DNA of 64,000 nucleotides from Aquamicrobium sp. GTDB lineage: Bacteria; Pseudomonadota; Alphaproteobacteria; Rhizobiales; Rhizobiaceae. The DNA is taken from NCBI GenBank assembly GCA_019739225.1, contig JAHHDT010000004.1:1-64000 (forward strand), given 5' to 3'. The position numbers and the translations under genes were made by a program. Below the pieces are notes generated by a model. The model saw only the letters and a list, made by a program, of their open reading frames with translations, was not told where the DNA came from and did not search any database. Below, piece by piece: positions 26,125 to 35,879 of this stretch; positions within the stretch are counted from its first letter, which is position 1; each line of letters starts with the position of its first letter.

Positions 26125-28575
26125 CTAGGCTCTGACCCGCGCGGCCTTCGGATCGTAGAGCGGCCGCAGCGACGCGTCCGCTGCAACCCGCGTGCCCGCG
26201 ATCTCGATTTCGTAGCGCGAGGCGAGCACCTGTGTTTTGCTTTCGCCGGGGCAGGGCACATAGCCCAGCCCCACCGCGCCGCCGAGGTGATGGCCGTAAT
26301 TGCCGGAGGTGGTCGTCCCGACGATCTCCCCGTCGCGCAGGATCGCCTCGTTGTGGAACAGCAGCGGCTCGGCATCGCGCAAGCAGAATTGCACCAGCCG
26401 GCGGTTCAATCCTGTGTCCTGCTTGGCAATCACCGCTTCCCGGCCAATGAAGTCGCCCTTGTCCGCCTTCACTGCAAAGCCGAGGCCAGCCTCCAGCACA
26501 TGGTCTTCGTCGGTGATGTCGTGACCGAAATGGCGGAAAGCCTTCTCGATGCGGCATGAATCGAGCGCATGGAGGCCGCAGAGTTTCAGATCCAGTCCGT
26601 CGCCGGCTTCCGCGATCGCCTCGAACACATGCGCCGCCTGATCCGACGACACATAAAGCTCCCACCCAAGCTCCCCGACATAGCTGACCCGATGTGCGCG
26701 GGCGACGCCGTAGCCGATCTCGATCTCAGCAAACGTTCCGAAGCGATTCTTTTGATTCGAGAAATCGGCCGGGCTCACCTTCTGCATCAGTTCGCGCGAG
26801 CGCGGCCCCATTACGCACAGGACGGCTTCGCTGGCGGTCATGTCCGTGACGGTCACGAACGCGTCGCCGACATGCCGCCTGATCCAGGCGAGGTCGCGTT
26901 GCAGCGTCGCCCCCGGCACCACCAGCAGGAACGCAGTTTCGGAAAGCCGCGACACCGTCAGGTCGCTCTCGATGCCGCCGCGCCGGTTCAGCATCTGCGT
27001 ATAGACGAGGCGCCCGGTCTCCACGTCGACATTGTTGGCGCACAGCCGTTGCAGGAAGGCGCACGCGTCGCGCCCCTCCACTCTGATCTTGCCGAAGGAA
27101 GTCATGTCGAACAGCCCGACGCCTTCGCGCACGGCCAGATGCTCGTCGCGTTGGTTCTCGAACCAGTTCTGCCGCCGCCATGAATAGCGGTATTCGCGCT
27201 CCTGTTCCGGCCGCGCAAACCAGTTGGCGCGTTCCCAGCCCGCCGCCTCGCCGAACACCGCGCCGCGAGCCTTCAGATGCTCGTGGATCGGCGAGCGCCG
27301 CACGCCGCGCGCGCTCGCCATCTGACGATAGGGAAAATGGTCGGCGTAGAGCAGGCCGAGCGTCTCCTTCGACCGGTCGTAGAGATAGGTCCTGTTGGCC
27401 TGGAACGGCTGCACCCGCCTGATGTCCACGTCCCACAGGTCGAAGGGCGGCTCGCCGCCCTCCATCCATTGCGCCAGAGCCATGCCAGCGCCACCGGACG
27501 ACTGGATGCCGATAGAATTGAAACCGCAGGCCACCCAGAAATTGCGTAGGTTCGGTGCCTCGCCGAGATAGTAGCGGTCGTCGGGCGTAAAACTCTCCGG
27601 CCCGTTGAAGAACGTATGGATGCCGGCATCGGCCAGCAGCGGTATTCGCTGGACGGCCTTTTCGAGGATCGGCTCGAAATGGTCGAAGTCCTCCGGCAAC
27701 TGGTCGAAGCAGAAATCCTCGGGAATGCTCTCGCCCAGCGGCGGCCACGGCTTCGCCACCGGCTCGAAGGCGCCGAGCAGGATCTTGCCGGCGTCCTCCT
27801 TGTAGTAGGCGCATTCGTCGGGAACGCGCAGCACCGGAAGCTGCCCCAGCCCCGCAATCGGCTCGGTCACGATGTAGAAATGCTCGCAGGCATGCAGCGG
27901 CACCGCCACGCCTGCCATCGCACCCACCCCATGCGCCCACATGCCGGCGCAATTGACGACATGCTCGCAGGCGATATGCGCCGGCTCGCCGCCGGCATCG
28001 ACATCCACCCCGGTCACGCGGCCCTTCTCGCTGCGGATCGCGATCACCTTGGCATTCTCGACGACCCGCACCCCGCCACTGCGCGCCCCGCGCGCCAGCG
28101 CCTGAGTGATGTTGGTGGGGTCGCCCTGGCCGTCGCGGGGAATGTAAACTGCGCCGATGACATCGGCGGTTTCGAGATGCGGATAGCGCTCCTTCACCTC
28201 GGTGACGGAGATTTCCTCGACCTCTACGCCGTTGGCGCGGCCCATCGTGGCGGACCGCAGCAGTTCCTCCCGGCGTTCCGCCGTCAGCGCCACCGAGATT
28301 GAACCGCACTGCCGCATGCCGGTGGCGATGCCGGTTTCGTCTTCCAGCTTCACGTAGAGGTCGGCCGTGTATTTCGCGAGCCGCGTCATGTTGGCGCTTG
28401 CCCGCAACTGCCCGATCAGCCCCGCCGCATGCCATGTCGTGCCGCTGGTCAACTGCTTGCGTTCCAGGAGCACGATATCGGTCCAGCCGAGCTTGGCGAG
28501 GTGATAGGCGACCGAGCACCCGGCCACCCCGCCGCCGATGATCACCACACGCGCCGAGGCGGGCAGGGCGGTCAT
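26125..28575 (-). CDS. FAD-GcvT fusion oxidoreductase, dimethylglycine/sarcosine dehydrogenase-like (paralog 1)
   Basis: 816 residues. The N-terminal DAO-type FAD domain has VVIIGGGVAGCSVAYHLAKL and SGTTWHAAGLIGQLR; the His in WHAAG is the residue that carries covalent FAD in dimethylglycine dehydrogenases. From about residue 430 a GcvT-like folate domain follows, with MLNRRGGIESDLTVSRL (Asp expected to contact folate) and a C-terminal barrel ending GATVAADASLRP-like. It should oxidatively demethylate an N-methyl amine and pass the carbon to tetrahydrofolate. The ATG overlaps the read-through frame of the aminotransferase upstream. The substrate (dimethylglycine, sarcosine or other) is not fixed by sequence. 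Confidence 0.88.
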   Translation of the reverse strand: MTALPASARVVIIGGGVAGCSVAYHLAKLGWTDIVLLERKQLTSGTTWHAAGLIGQLRASANMTRLAKYTADLYVKLEDETGIATGMRQCGSISVALTAERREELLRSATMGRANGVEVEEISVTEVKERYPHLETADVIGAVYIPRDGQGDPTNITQALARGARSGGVRVVENAKVIAIRSEKGRVTGVDVDAGGEPAHIACEHVVNCAGMWAHGVGAMAGVAVPLHACEHFYIVTEPIAGLGQLPVLRVPDECAYYKEDAGKILLGAFEPVAKPWPPLGESIPEDFCFDQLPEDFDHFEPILEKAVQRIPLLADAGIHTFFNGPESFTPDDRYYLGEAPNLRNFWVACGFNSIGIQSSGGAGMALAQWMEGGEPPFDLWDVDIRRVQPFQANRTYLYDRSKETLGLLYADHFPYRQMASARGVRRSPIHEHLKARGAVFGEAAGWERANWFARPEQEREYRYSWRRQNWFENQRDEHLAVREGVGLFDMTSFGKIRVEGRDACAFLQRLCANNVDVETGRLVYTQMLNRRGGIESDLTVSRLSETAFLLVVPGATLQRDLAWIRRHVGDAFVTVTDMTASEAVLCVMGPRSRELMQKVSPADFSNQKNRFGTFAEIEIGYGVARAHRVSYVGELGWELYVSSDQAAHVFEAIAEAGDGLDLKLCGLHALDSCRIEKAFRHFGHDITDEDHVLEAGLGFAVKADKGDFIGREAVIAKQDTGLNRRLVQFCLRDAEPLLFHNEAILRDGEIVGTTTSGNYGHHLGGAVGLGYVPCPGESKTQVLASRYEIEIAGTRVAADASLRPLYDPKAARVRA

Positions 28576-28620
28576 GCGAGGGTCACCGCTTTTATAGCCG
28601 GGAACGATTTCGCCGAGTCA

Positions 28621-28759
28621 CCTCCACCCTTTATCCCTCCCCACAAGGGGGAGGGATACGCCAGCGTCGCGCTGTTCCTTACAGCTAGACAGCTGGCGGA
28701 AGGGTGGGCGCTGCGTGGATGTCCTCCCTCCCCCTTGTGGGGAGGGGTAAGGGGTGGGG
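28621..28759. repeat. Palindromic repeat element, family C
   Basis: Arms 28621-28658 (includes TCCCTCCCCACAAGGGGGAG) and 28723-28759 (includes CTCCCCCTTGTGGGGAGGGG) are inverted copies. Between them lies a short AGCT-AGAC-AGCT dyad. The element occupies the gap between paralog 1 and the aminotransferase. It is the reason the minus-strand frame stays open with PPPLTPPHKGEGG-like translation, a known signature of such repeats being read through. Confidence 0.8.
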
Positions 28760-28789
28760 GTATGTCTCTCGAGACGCTCGTAGTTGCCA

Positions 28790-29975
28790 TCACGCCGCGT
28801 CCCGCTTGTAGCTGCCTGCAAACCGTTTCAGCCGCGTCGCCGCCTCGCGCAGCACTTCGTCCGGCTGGCACAGGCTGATGCGGATATGGCCTTTCGCGGC
28901 GTCGCCGAAGCTGCCACCCGGCATCACCGCAACCTTTTCGGCTTCCAGCAGCGCCCAGGCGAAGGCCTCGCAGTCGGGCTCCAGCGCCGAGACGTCGAGC
29001 ATCACATACATGCCGCCCTCCGAGCCGCGCATCAGTCACGTCGTTCATGCCCCGGATCGCGTCGAGGAATACGGTCCGGCGCTTGGCGTAGCGCTCGGCG
29101 ATGTCGGCGACGCCGTGGCCGTTCTCCAGCGCGTCGACGGCCGCGCGCGAGATGAAGTCCGGCAGCCCGTAGGTGGAGACGAGGTTGAGGCTGATGAGCA
29201 TGGTGACGAAGTCTTCCGGCCCGGTCAGCCAGCCGATGCGCCACCCCGTCATGCCATGGCTCTTCGACATCGAATTGACCACCAGCGTGCGTTCTTCCAT
29301 GCCGGGCAGCGAGCGGGGCGAAACGTGCCTCCGCGTGCCGGCGATCGTCCAGTAGACCTCGTCGGAAATCAGCCACAAATCGTGGCGCCGGCACACATCG
29401 GCGATGCCTTCCAGCGTCTCGTGCGTATAGACCGCGCCGGTCGGGTTGTTCGGTGTGTTGATCAGGATCGCCCGCGTGCGCGGCGTTATCGCCGCCTCGA
29501 TGGCTGCTGCCTGCGGCTGGAAGCCGTCCTCAGCGTGCGCATCCACGATCGAAATGTCCACCTGCGCGGCGCGGAAGGTCGGCGGGTAGGTGGCATAGAA
29601 GGGTGCCACGATGATGGCGTGATCGCCTGCGTCACAGGTCGCAAGTGCCGATGCAAAAAGCGCGGCCTGCCCGCCCGGCGTCGATAGGATCTGCGCGGGC
29701 GATGTCTCCACTCCCGTACACGCACTCGTCGCCTTCGCCATCGCCGCGCGCAGGCGCGGAATACCCGGAAGCTGGGTGTAGTGGTGGTGCCCAGCCCGTA
29801 CCGCGCGCACGCAGGCCTCCACCGTTTCGGCCGGAGTATGGAAATCATGGTCGCCGACCGACAGCATGATGATCGGCTCACCGGCCTGATGGCGTGTCAT
29901 CGCCTCGAAATGCACCTCCCAGCCATCCTTGCCGGAGGGCGTGATGCCGGAAACGCGCGATGAAGGTGTGGGCAT
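28790..29975 (-). pseudogene. PLP-dependent aminotransferase (class I/II), interrupted by a frameshift
   Basis: Frame 1 runs from MPTPSSRVSGITPSGKDGWE (29975) through fold-type I motifs: LSTPGGQAALFASALA, INTPNNPTGAVYTHETLEGI, LISDEVYW and the PLP lysine in VNSMSKSHGMTGWRIGWL. It then loses homology after GMNDVT near 29033. The C-terminal domain continues in another frame (29032-28790: GSEGGMYVMLDVSALEPDCE, then MPGGSFGDAAKGHIRISLCQ). One extra base near 29034-29040 would explain it. Joined length, about 394 residues, is normal. It could act in amino-acid breakdown beside the demethylases. A sequencing error and true decay are equally possible. Confidence 0.85.
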
Positions 29976-29994
29976 GGGGAGTCCAGTCTATGTT

Positions 29995-32448
29995 TCAGTT
30001 TTTCAGGCGCAGGTTCTGCGGGTCCCAGAGCGGTCCATCGCCGTGCACGGTGGCAGCGAAGCGCTCGCCGAATATCTCGATTTCGATAGCCTGTCCGGGC
30101 ACAGCAAGCTCGCTGCGCAGCATGCCGAGCGCGATCGACTTGTCCACCCTGTGCCCGTAGCCTCCTGACAGCGTCTCGCCCACGATCTGTCCGTCATGCC
30201 ACAGCGTCGACATGTAGGGCGCATCGCACGGTCCCGGCGCGACGAGGGTCAGCACCGCGAAGCGCCTGGTCACGCCGGCCTGCTTCTCATTGAGAAGTGC
30301 AGTCTTGCCGATAAAATCCGGCTTATCCCAGCGCACGAACCGCTCGAGCCCGCCTTGCAGCACAGTGTAGTCCGTCGAAAGCTCCGCCTTCCATGCGCGG
30401 TAGCCCTTTTCCAGCCGCAGCGAATCCAGCGCGAACATGCCGAACGGTTTCAGCCCGTGCTTCTGCCCGGCCTGCCAGACAGCGTCGAAGATCGTGGCGG
30501 TGTCCTCGACCTTGGTGTGGATTTCCCAGCCGAGTTCACCCGCGAACGACACGCGCACGAGTTGGCACCAGCGCTCGCCGATCTGCGCCGACTGGTGCGT
30601 CAGCCACGGTTGCGTCAGGTCGGCTTGCGTCACCTCTTGCAGGATCGCGCGCGATGCCGGCCCGGTGAGGATCTGGCACGAAAACGCGTCAGTGACGTTC
30701 TGAATCGAAATCTCAGCATCAGCCGGCAAGTGATTCTGCAGCCATTCGAAATCGTGCTGCTCTGCCACCGCGGCGGTGATGAGAAAGAAGAAATCTTCGG
30801 CCAGCGCCATCACCGACATCTCGGTCTGGATGCGCCCCTTGTCGTCGGCGAAGTAGGCGAGCCCGATCCGTCCCGGCTTCGGCACCGCGCCAGTAATCAG
30901 CGAGGAGAGCCAGTCGCGCGCGCCTTCGCCCTGCACTCTGAACCTCGAGAACCCCGGCAGGTCGAGGATGCCGGCCGCGTCGCGCACAGCGTGGCATTCC
31001 TCGCGGATGCGGGCGAACCACGGCCCCTCGCGGTCGAATGTCTGCGTTGCGGCCTCGGAAGTGTCGTCGCCCTCATGCGCATACCAGTTGGCGCGCTCCC
31101 AGCCATTGTAGGCCCCGAACTGCGCGCCGAGCGCGGCGATCCGGTCGTGGATCGGCGACAGCTTCCGCCCGCGTCCCGCCGGCCATGCGTGGCGCGGGAA
31201 GTGGATCGCATATTCGTGGCCATAAACCTCCATGCCCTTCGCCACAGCATAGTCGCGGTCGGCAGCAAAGGACGTGAAGCGGCGCGGGTCGCACGACCAC
31301 ATGTCCCATTCGGTAGCACCTTCCGTCACCCATTCGGCCAGCACCTTGCCCGCGCCGCCCGCCTGCGCGATGCCGAAGGTGAAAACGCAAGCCTCGAACG
31401 CGTCCGGTACGCCGGGCATCGGCCCGATCAGCGGATTGCCGTCCGGCGCATAGGGGATCGGCCCGTTGATGACCTTGGAAAGCCCCGCCGTGCGGAGGAT
31501 CGGCACCCGCGCGACGGCATCGTTCAGATACCACTCCAGCCGTTCCAGATCGTCCGGGTAGAGCTGGAACGAGAAGTCGTCCGGCATCGGGTCGTCGGGT
31601 GTCGCCCAGTGCGCCTGGCAGTTGCGCTCGTAGGGGCCGAGATTCATGCCGTATTTTTCCTGCCGCAGATAATACGACGTGTCGACGTCGCGTAAGAGCG
31701 GCAGCTTGCGGCCGGCGCCCTCGGACCATGCCTTCAGCTCGGGGATTTCGTCGAACAGGATGTATTGGTGGCTCATCACCATCATCGGCACGTCGCGGCC
31801 GAACAGCCTGCCGACCTCGGCCGCGCGGTAGCCTGCGGCATTCACCACCTTCTCGCAGCGGATTTCGCCCTTTTCGGTCGTCACCACCCATTCGCCGCGC
31901 TCGCGCCGCACCGCCGTCACTGGGCAGAAGCGTACGATCGTCGTGCCCATGTCGCGCGCGCCTTTGGCCAGCGCTTGCGTGAGCTGCGCGGGGTCGATGT
32001 CGCCGTCATTCGGGTCGTAGAGCGCGCCTTCCAGCTCGTGCGTCTCGATGAACGGGTAGCGCGACCGGATCTCGTCCGGCCCGATGATGTCGAGCTCCAT
32101 GCCCTGATAGCGGCCCATGCCTTTCGCGCGCTGGAACTCCCGCATCCGTTCGCGCCCGTGGGCGAGCCGGATCGAGCCGGTGACGTGGTAGTTCATCGGG
32201 TAGCCGACTTCTTCCGCCAGCCCGCGATAGAGCTCCGCCGAATAGCGCTGCATGTTCATCAGCGACCACGACGAGGAGAAGGTCGGCACGTTGCCGGCCG
32301 CGTGCCATGTCGAGCCGGAGGTCAGCTCGTTCTTCTCCAGCAGCACGCAGTCGGTCCACCCCGCTTTCGCCAGATGGTAGAGTGAGGAGACACCGACAGC
32401 GCCGCCGCCGATGATCACCACGCGCGCCTGTCCCGGCAGTTCGGCCAT
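29995..32448 (-). CDS. FAD-GcvT fusion oxidoreductase, dimethylglycine dehydrogenase-like (paralog 2)
   Basis: 817 residues from the second of two adjacent ATGs, with GGGGAA six bases away. The FAD domain has VVIIGGGAVGVSSLYHLAKA and SGSTWHAAGNVPTFSSSW, with the covalent-flavin His. The C-terminal half is a GcvT-like domain (HAVRDAAGILDLPGFSRFRV; LGWEIHTKVEDTATIFDAV). At the position where paralog 1 has GGIESDLTV this protein has GRIQTEMSV, so the conserved folate-contacting Asp appears to be Glu. It therefore may handle a different substrate or carbon acceptor. It lies 19 bases upstream of the aminotransferase, in the same direction. Confidence 0.88.
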   Translation of the reverse strand: MAELPGQARVVIIGGGAVGVSSLYHLAKAGWTDCVLLEKNELTSGSTWHAAGNVPTFSSSWSLMNMQRYSAELYRGLAEEVGYPMNYHVTGSIRLAHGRERMREFQRAKGMGRYQGMELDIIGPDEIRSRYPFIETHELEGALYDPNDGDIDPAQLTQALAKGARDMGTTIVRFCPVTAVRRERGEWVVTTEKGEIRCEKVVNAAGYRAAEVGRLFGRDVPMMVMSHQYILFDEIPELKAWSEGAGRKLPLLRDVDTSYYLRQEKYGMNLGPYERNCQAHWATPDDPMPDDFSFQLYPDDLERLEWYLNDAVARVPILRTAGLSKVINGPIPYAPDGNPLIGPMPGVPDAFEACVFTFGIAQAGGAGKVLAEWVTEGATEWDMWSCDPRRFTSFAADRDYAVAKGMEVYGHEYAIHFPRHAWPAGRGRKLSPIHDRIAALGAQFGAYNGWERANWYAHEGDDTSEAATQTFDREGPWFARIREECHAVRDAAGILDLPGFSRFRVQGEGARDWLSSLITGAVPKPGRIGLAYFADDKGRIQTEMSVMALAEDFFFLITAAVAEQHDFEWLQNHLPADAEISIQNVTDAFSCQILTGPASRAILQEVTQADLTQPWLTHQSAQIGERWCQLVRVSFAGELGWEIHTKVEDTATIFDAVWQAGQKHGLKPFGMFALDSLRLEKGYRAWKAELSTDYTVLQGGLERFVRWDKPDFIGKTALLNEKQAGVTRRFAVLTLVAPGPCDAPYMSTLWHDGQIVGETLSGGYGHRVDKSIALGMLRSELAVPGQAIEIEIFGERFAATVHGDGPLWDPQNLRLKN

Positions 32449-32630
32449 CATTTCCCCTTTTTTGTTCTTTTCAGCGAGCTTTCCACGATGCAGGCCCGTG
32501 GTGGAGAGACAAGCGCATGCGCGCACTTGTGCCAAAGAATTTGATTGCGGGCCGCGATTCGCCTATTCCGGGCGAAAATTTGGCGGGCTCGCGCGCGGTT
32601 CCGCCGCACCGCATACCGAAAGGCTGGGGC

Positions 32631-33341
32631 ATGCTGGCACCCGACAACAACAGGCAGGAAACCGACGAGCAGGAAATCGTAGACGAGGCGCTCACGTCGC
32701 GCCGCTCGGTCCGCGCCTTCCTTCCGACCCCCGTAGACGACGAGACGGTCAAGGACATCCTGCGCGTGGCCGCGCGCGCGCCGTCCGGTACCAACATGCA
32801 GCCCTGGAAGGTCTATGTCGTCACCGGCGACAAGAAGCAGGCGCTCAGCGACGCGATCCTGAACTCGGGCGTGCGTGCCGAAAAAGCCACGTGGGACGAA
32901 TACCGCTACTATCCCGACCAGTTCTTCGAGCCATACCTGACGCGCCGGCGCGCCGTCGGCTTCGCGCTCTATAGCCTGCTCGGCATCGGCCGCCGCGACA
33001 CCGACCGGATGCGCGCCCAGCACGACCGCAACTTCGTCTTCTTCGACGCGCCCGTGGGCATGATCTTCACCATCGACCGCCGGCTCAACCAGGGCTCGTG
33101 GATCGACCACGGCATGTTCCTGCAGTCGATCATGATCGCGGCGCGGGGCAGGGGCCTGCACACCTGCCCCCAGGCGGCGTTCGCACCCTACCATCGTCAG
33201 ATCAGGCCGCTTCTGGGCATTCCCGACGAGGAGATCGTCGTCTGCGGCATGGCGCTCGGCTACGAGGACGCCTCGAAGCCTGAGAATTCACTGCGCAGCG
33301 AACGCGCGCCGCTGGACGAATTCGTCACCTTCGTCCGCTGA
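32631..33341 (+). CDS. Nitroreductase-family flavoprotein
   Basis: 236 residues from ATG 32631 (a longer start at 32517 would add a poorly conserved leader). Family motifs are TSRRSVRAFLPTPVDDETV, ARAPSGTNMQPWKVYVV for FMN binding, and near the C-terminus GMALGYEDASKPEN. These FMN enzymes reduce nitro groups, quinones or similar acceptors with NAD(P)H; the natural substrate is unknown. It is divergent from paralog 2, with a gap of under 200 bases. Confidence 0.88.
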   Translation: MLAPDNNRQETDEQEIVDEALTSRRSVRAFLPTPVDDETVKDILRVAARAPSGTNMQPWKVYVVTGDKKQALSDAILNSGVRAEKATWDEYRYYPDQFFEPYLTRRRAVGFALYSLLGIGRRDTDRMRAQHDRNFVFFDAPVGMIFTIDRRLNQGSWIDHGMFLQSIMIAARGRGLHTCPQAAFAPYHRQIRPLLGIPDEEIVVCGMALGYEDASKPENSLRSERAPLDEFVTFVR

Positions 33342-33347
33342 CCCGCC

Positions 33348-34266
33348 TCAAACCTCCACGAAGCGTTCCGGTGCCGCGCGCAGCCGGTCGATGTCGCGTC
33401 GGGGCGGCGCGCCGAACAGGCGGCTGTATTCGCGGCTGAATTGCGACGGGCTGTCGTAGCCGACCCGGTGGCCGGCCGATGCCGCGTCCAGCGCCTCGGC
33501 GAGGATCAGCCGCCGCGCCTCCTGCAGCCTAAGCTGCTTCTGGTATTGCAGCGGGCTCAGCCCCGTCACTTCCTTGAAGTGGAAATGCAGCGACGACAGG
33601 CTCATGCGCGACTCGGTTGCCAGCACTTCCGCGCGGAACGGCTCGGTGAAATTGGCCTGCAGCCAGCCGATGGCGCGGCTCACCTGCTGCGCGCGGCTTT
33701 CGCCGGTGGCGATCTCGCGCAAGCCGGCCCGCCTGCGGCCCCGTCAGGAGCCGGTAGAGGATTTCGCGCTCGATCAGCGGCGCCAGCATGGCGATGTCGC
33801 CCGGTGCGCCCAGCAACCTGACGAGGCGAAGCGCTGCGTCCGCGAGGCTCGGTGCGGCCTCCGACACGGCGATCGCCAAGGGATCGCGCGAGCGGTCGAC
33901 AGGCGGCAGCCTCATCTCGAAGATCAGGCTCGCCAGCATCGCCGGGTCGAGTTCCAGCTTGAAGCACAGATACGGCGCGTCCGGCGTCGCTTCGACCACC
34001 TGGCCCGCCATCGGCACGCCGACCGAGATCACCAGGCACTGCCCGGTGCCGTAGGTGAGCATGTCCTCGCCCAGCAGCACCTGCTTGCGGCCCTGTGCCA
34101 CGATGCAGAGCGCGGGATGCTGCACGCCGTGCACCGGCGCGGTCGCCTGCGATGTCCGAAAGAGCGAAAGACGCGGCACCTGCGTTGTATGACAACCATC
34201 GACTGGCGCGAATCGGGCAATTTCTTTCGCCAGCTCACCGATCGGCGCAAAAGCGTTTTCTTGCAT
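33348..34266 (-). pseudogene. AraC-family regulator (AraC_N type), interrupted by a frameshift
   Basis: The N-terminal sensor half (34266 down to about 33728) contains LSLFRTSQATAPVHGVQHPA and ALCIVAQGRKQVLLGEDMLTYGT split across the cupin-like region, the AraC_N pattern, and ends in frame at REILYRLLTGPQAGR. The HTH half continues in another frame (33722-33348: REIATGESRAQQVSRAIGWL, then SLSSLHFHFKEVTGLSPLQY). One extra base in the CCGGCTTG stretch near 33725 accounts for it. Joined length is about 300 residues, normal for the family. Such regulators often control a nearby oxidoreductase. Confidence 0.85.
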
Positions 34267-34474
34267 TATGTGCCTTCTTTCCCATGAAGCGCTGGTAGTT
34301 TGTGTTGCCCGCTATGTATCAGCGGCCATCGCGCGTGAATAGACGCTTTCACGGACATTCGGAGGATCGTGCAATCATCGCGGAGGCATGTTCTACCGCA
34401 ATGCGCGGCTTGATGCGGCATGTTGCAGCCATCGCAGCGTCAGAGGCTGCGTCGAGCCGGAAAGGAGATCCACG

Positions 34475-34615
34475 ATGACAAGAAGACACGATACCCGCCG
34501 CCGCCTGCCGCGGTCGCTCGACACCGGACCCCGCATCGTCGTCACCATGCCGCTGCTCGCCTCACTGGCGCGGCTGTTCCGCTCGTCGAAGCCCTCACGG
34601 TGGATGAATGGCTAG
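34475..34615 (+). CDS. Short basic ORF upstream of the Atu4866 gene
   Basis: 46 residues beginning MTRRHDTRRRLPRSLDTGPR, then a short hydrophobic stretch (IVVTMPLLASLARLF). The start is supported by a very good ribosome-binding site, AAAGGAGA, about seven bases upstream. The stop overlaps the start of the next gene (ATG at 34608 inside this ORF), so translation could be coupled. No family is recognised. It may be a leader peptide or a true small protein. Confidence 0.45.
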   Translation: MTRRHDTRRRLPRSLDTGPRIVVTMPLLASLARLFRSSKPSRWMNG

Positions 34616-34970
34616 GCGCTGCAAGTCGGCCGCGCCCGCGCTGATCCTGTTTGCGGCATCATTTCTTTCGATCGCCGCCATGACCGTGGGCGCCTTTGGC
34701 AATCCCGCAAACGAGACGAACATGACAACAACGGAAATCGCGCATCCCTATGTCGGCATGTGGGTGACGGAAGACGGCCGCATCCGCCACGAGCTTCTGC
34801 CCAACGGCCGCTACGACGAAGCCCGCGGCAATCGCGAAAGCGCCTATCAGGGGCAATACTGGGTAAAGGGCAACCGCATCGAATATCTCGACGACACCGG
34901 CTTCCGGGCCGATGGCGAGTTCCGAGACGGCGTGCTCTATCATGCCGGCATGGTCATGAAGCGCAGATAA
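34608..34970 (+). CDS. Atu4866-family protein with N-terminal hydrophobic leader
   Basis: 120 residues. The C-terminal 80 match the Atu4866 family: YVGMWVTEDGRIRHELLPNG, YDEARGNRESAYQGQYWVKG, then DDTGFRADGEFRDGVLYHAG. The N-terminal 40 residues include a hydrophobic segment (ALILFAASFLSIAAMTVGAF) that looks like a signal peptide, so this member may be exported. The family fold is a small beta-barrel of unknown role, often next to AraC regulators and oxidoreductases, as here. Confidence 0.85.
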   Translation: MARRCKSAAPALILFAASFLSIAAMTVGAFGNPANETNMTTTEIAHPYVGMWVTEDGRIRHELLPNGRYDEARGNRESAYQGQYWVKGNRIEYLDDTGFRADGEFRDGVLYHAGMVMKRR

Positions 34971-34985
34971 GCCTCATGCGGCCAA

Positions 34986-35849
34986 TCAGGCCGCACTGCG
35001 TGACAGCGCGGCCCAGCGGCCCGGCGTCATGCCGAACGCCTTCCTGAAATGACGGTTCATGTGGCTCTGGTCGACGAAGCCCGAGGCAATGGCGGCGTCG
35101 ACCAGGCTGCCCCCTTCGGCGATGAAGCGCTTCGCCCGGTCCAGCCGGCGCATCACCAGATAGCGGTGCGGGCTGGTGCCGAGCGCACGGCGAAATTGCC
35201 GGGCGAGCGTGAAGCGGTCCAGCCCGCTCACGTGCTCCATCTCAGCCGAGCCGATTCCCGCCTCGTGGTGTTCCGTCAGATAGGCGCAGCAGCGGGCGAT
35301 GGCGTCCCGCGCGATGGTGGCCGCATGTGCGCGCTCCTGGCCGGCGTGAAGGGCCAACGCGTCGGCCAGCAGCACCATGCGGTCGTCGAGCGCCATGTCC
35401 TCGATCTCGTTGTCGAGGTCGGCGAGCATCGATGCGACGATCGCGCCCAGCCGCGCGTCGGCGACCACGCCGGCGGGCACGAAGGGCAAGCCCGCATGAC
35501 TGCCGCCGGCCTCCAGCAACCTCGCGGGGTCGAGATAGAGCATGCGATAGCGCAGCCCCTGGGGCGTTCCCGCGCCGCCGTCATGGACTTCGTCCGGGTG
35601 AAGCACGACGACCTCACCCGGCAGGCTGTGCCACGAGACGCCGCGATAACGGAATGTCTGCACGCCCTCGATGGTGACGCCGATTGCGTAGGTGTCGTGC
35701 CGGTGCGGCTCGTAACCTTCGCCGGCGAAGCGCGCCTCGATCCGCTCAAGCCCCCGCACCGGTTGGCCGGAACGGATCCAGTCGCGCGCCCCGTCGCCGC
35801 ACAAACGTCCAAGACCGAGCACCTCGCCGTCAGGTAGGGGGCGGGTCAT
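34986..35849 (-). CDS. AraC-family transcriptional regulator
   Basis: 287 residues. The N-terminal AraC_binding cupin has GEGYEPHRHDTYAIGVTIEG and WHSLPGEVVVLHPDEVHDG. The C-terminal double HTH includes VSGLDRFTLARQFRRALGTS and ASGFVDQSHMNRHFRKAFGM, ending with TPGRWAAL. It is intact, unlike the other AraC gene here. It is divergent from the DUF2000 gene with only 30 bases between starts, so that gene is the likely target. Confidence 0.92.
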   Translation of the reverse strand: MTRPLPDGEVLGLGRLCGDGARDWIRSGQPVRGLERIEARFAGEGYEPHRHDTYAIGVTIEGVQTFRYRGVSWHSLPGEVVVLHPDEVHDGGAGTPQGLRYRMLYLDPARLLEAGGSHAGLPFVPAGVVADARLGAIVASMLADLDNEIEDMALDDRMVLLADALALHAGQERAHAATIARDAIARCCAYLTEHHEAGIGSAEMEHVSGLDRFTLARQFRRALGTSPHRYLVMRRLDRAKRFIAEGGSLVDAAIASGFVDQSHMNRHFRKAFGMTPGRWAALSRSAA

Positions 35850-35879
35850 GAGGTTTCATCCGTTTGAGAGGTCAAAGGC

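Noticed and set aside
28572-29975. 467-codon frame as an intact aminotransferase with a long tail
   Set aside because: After GMNDVT the tail is non-homologous and translates a palindromic repeat; the real C-terminus is in the adjacent frame.
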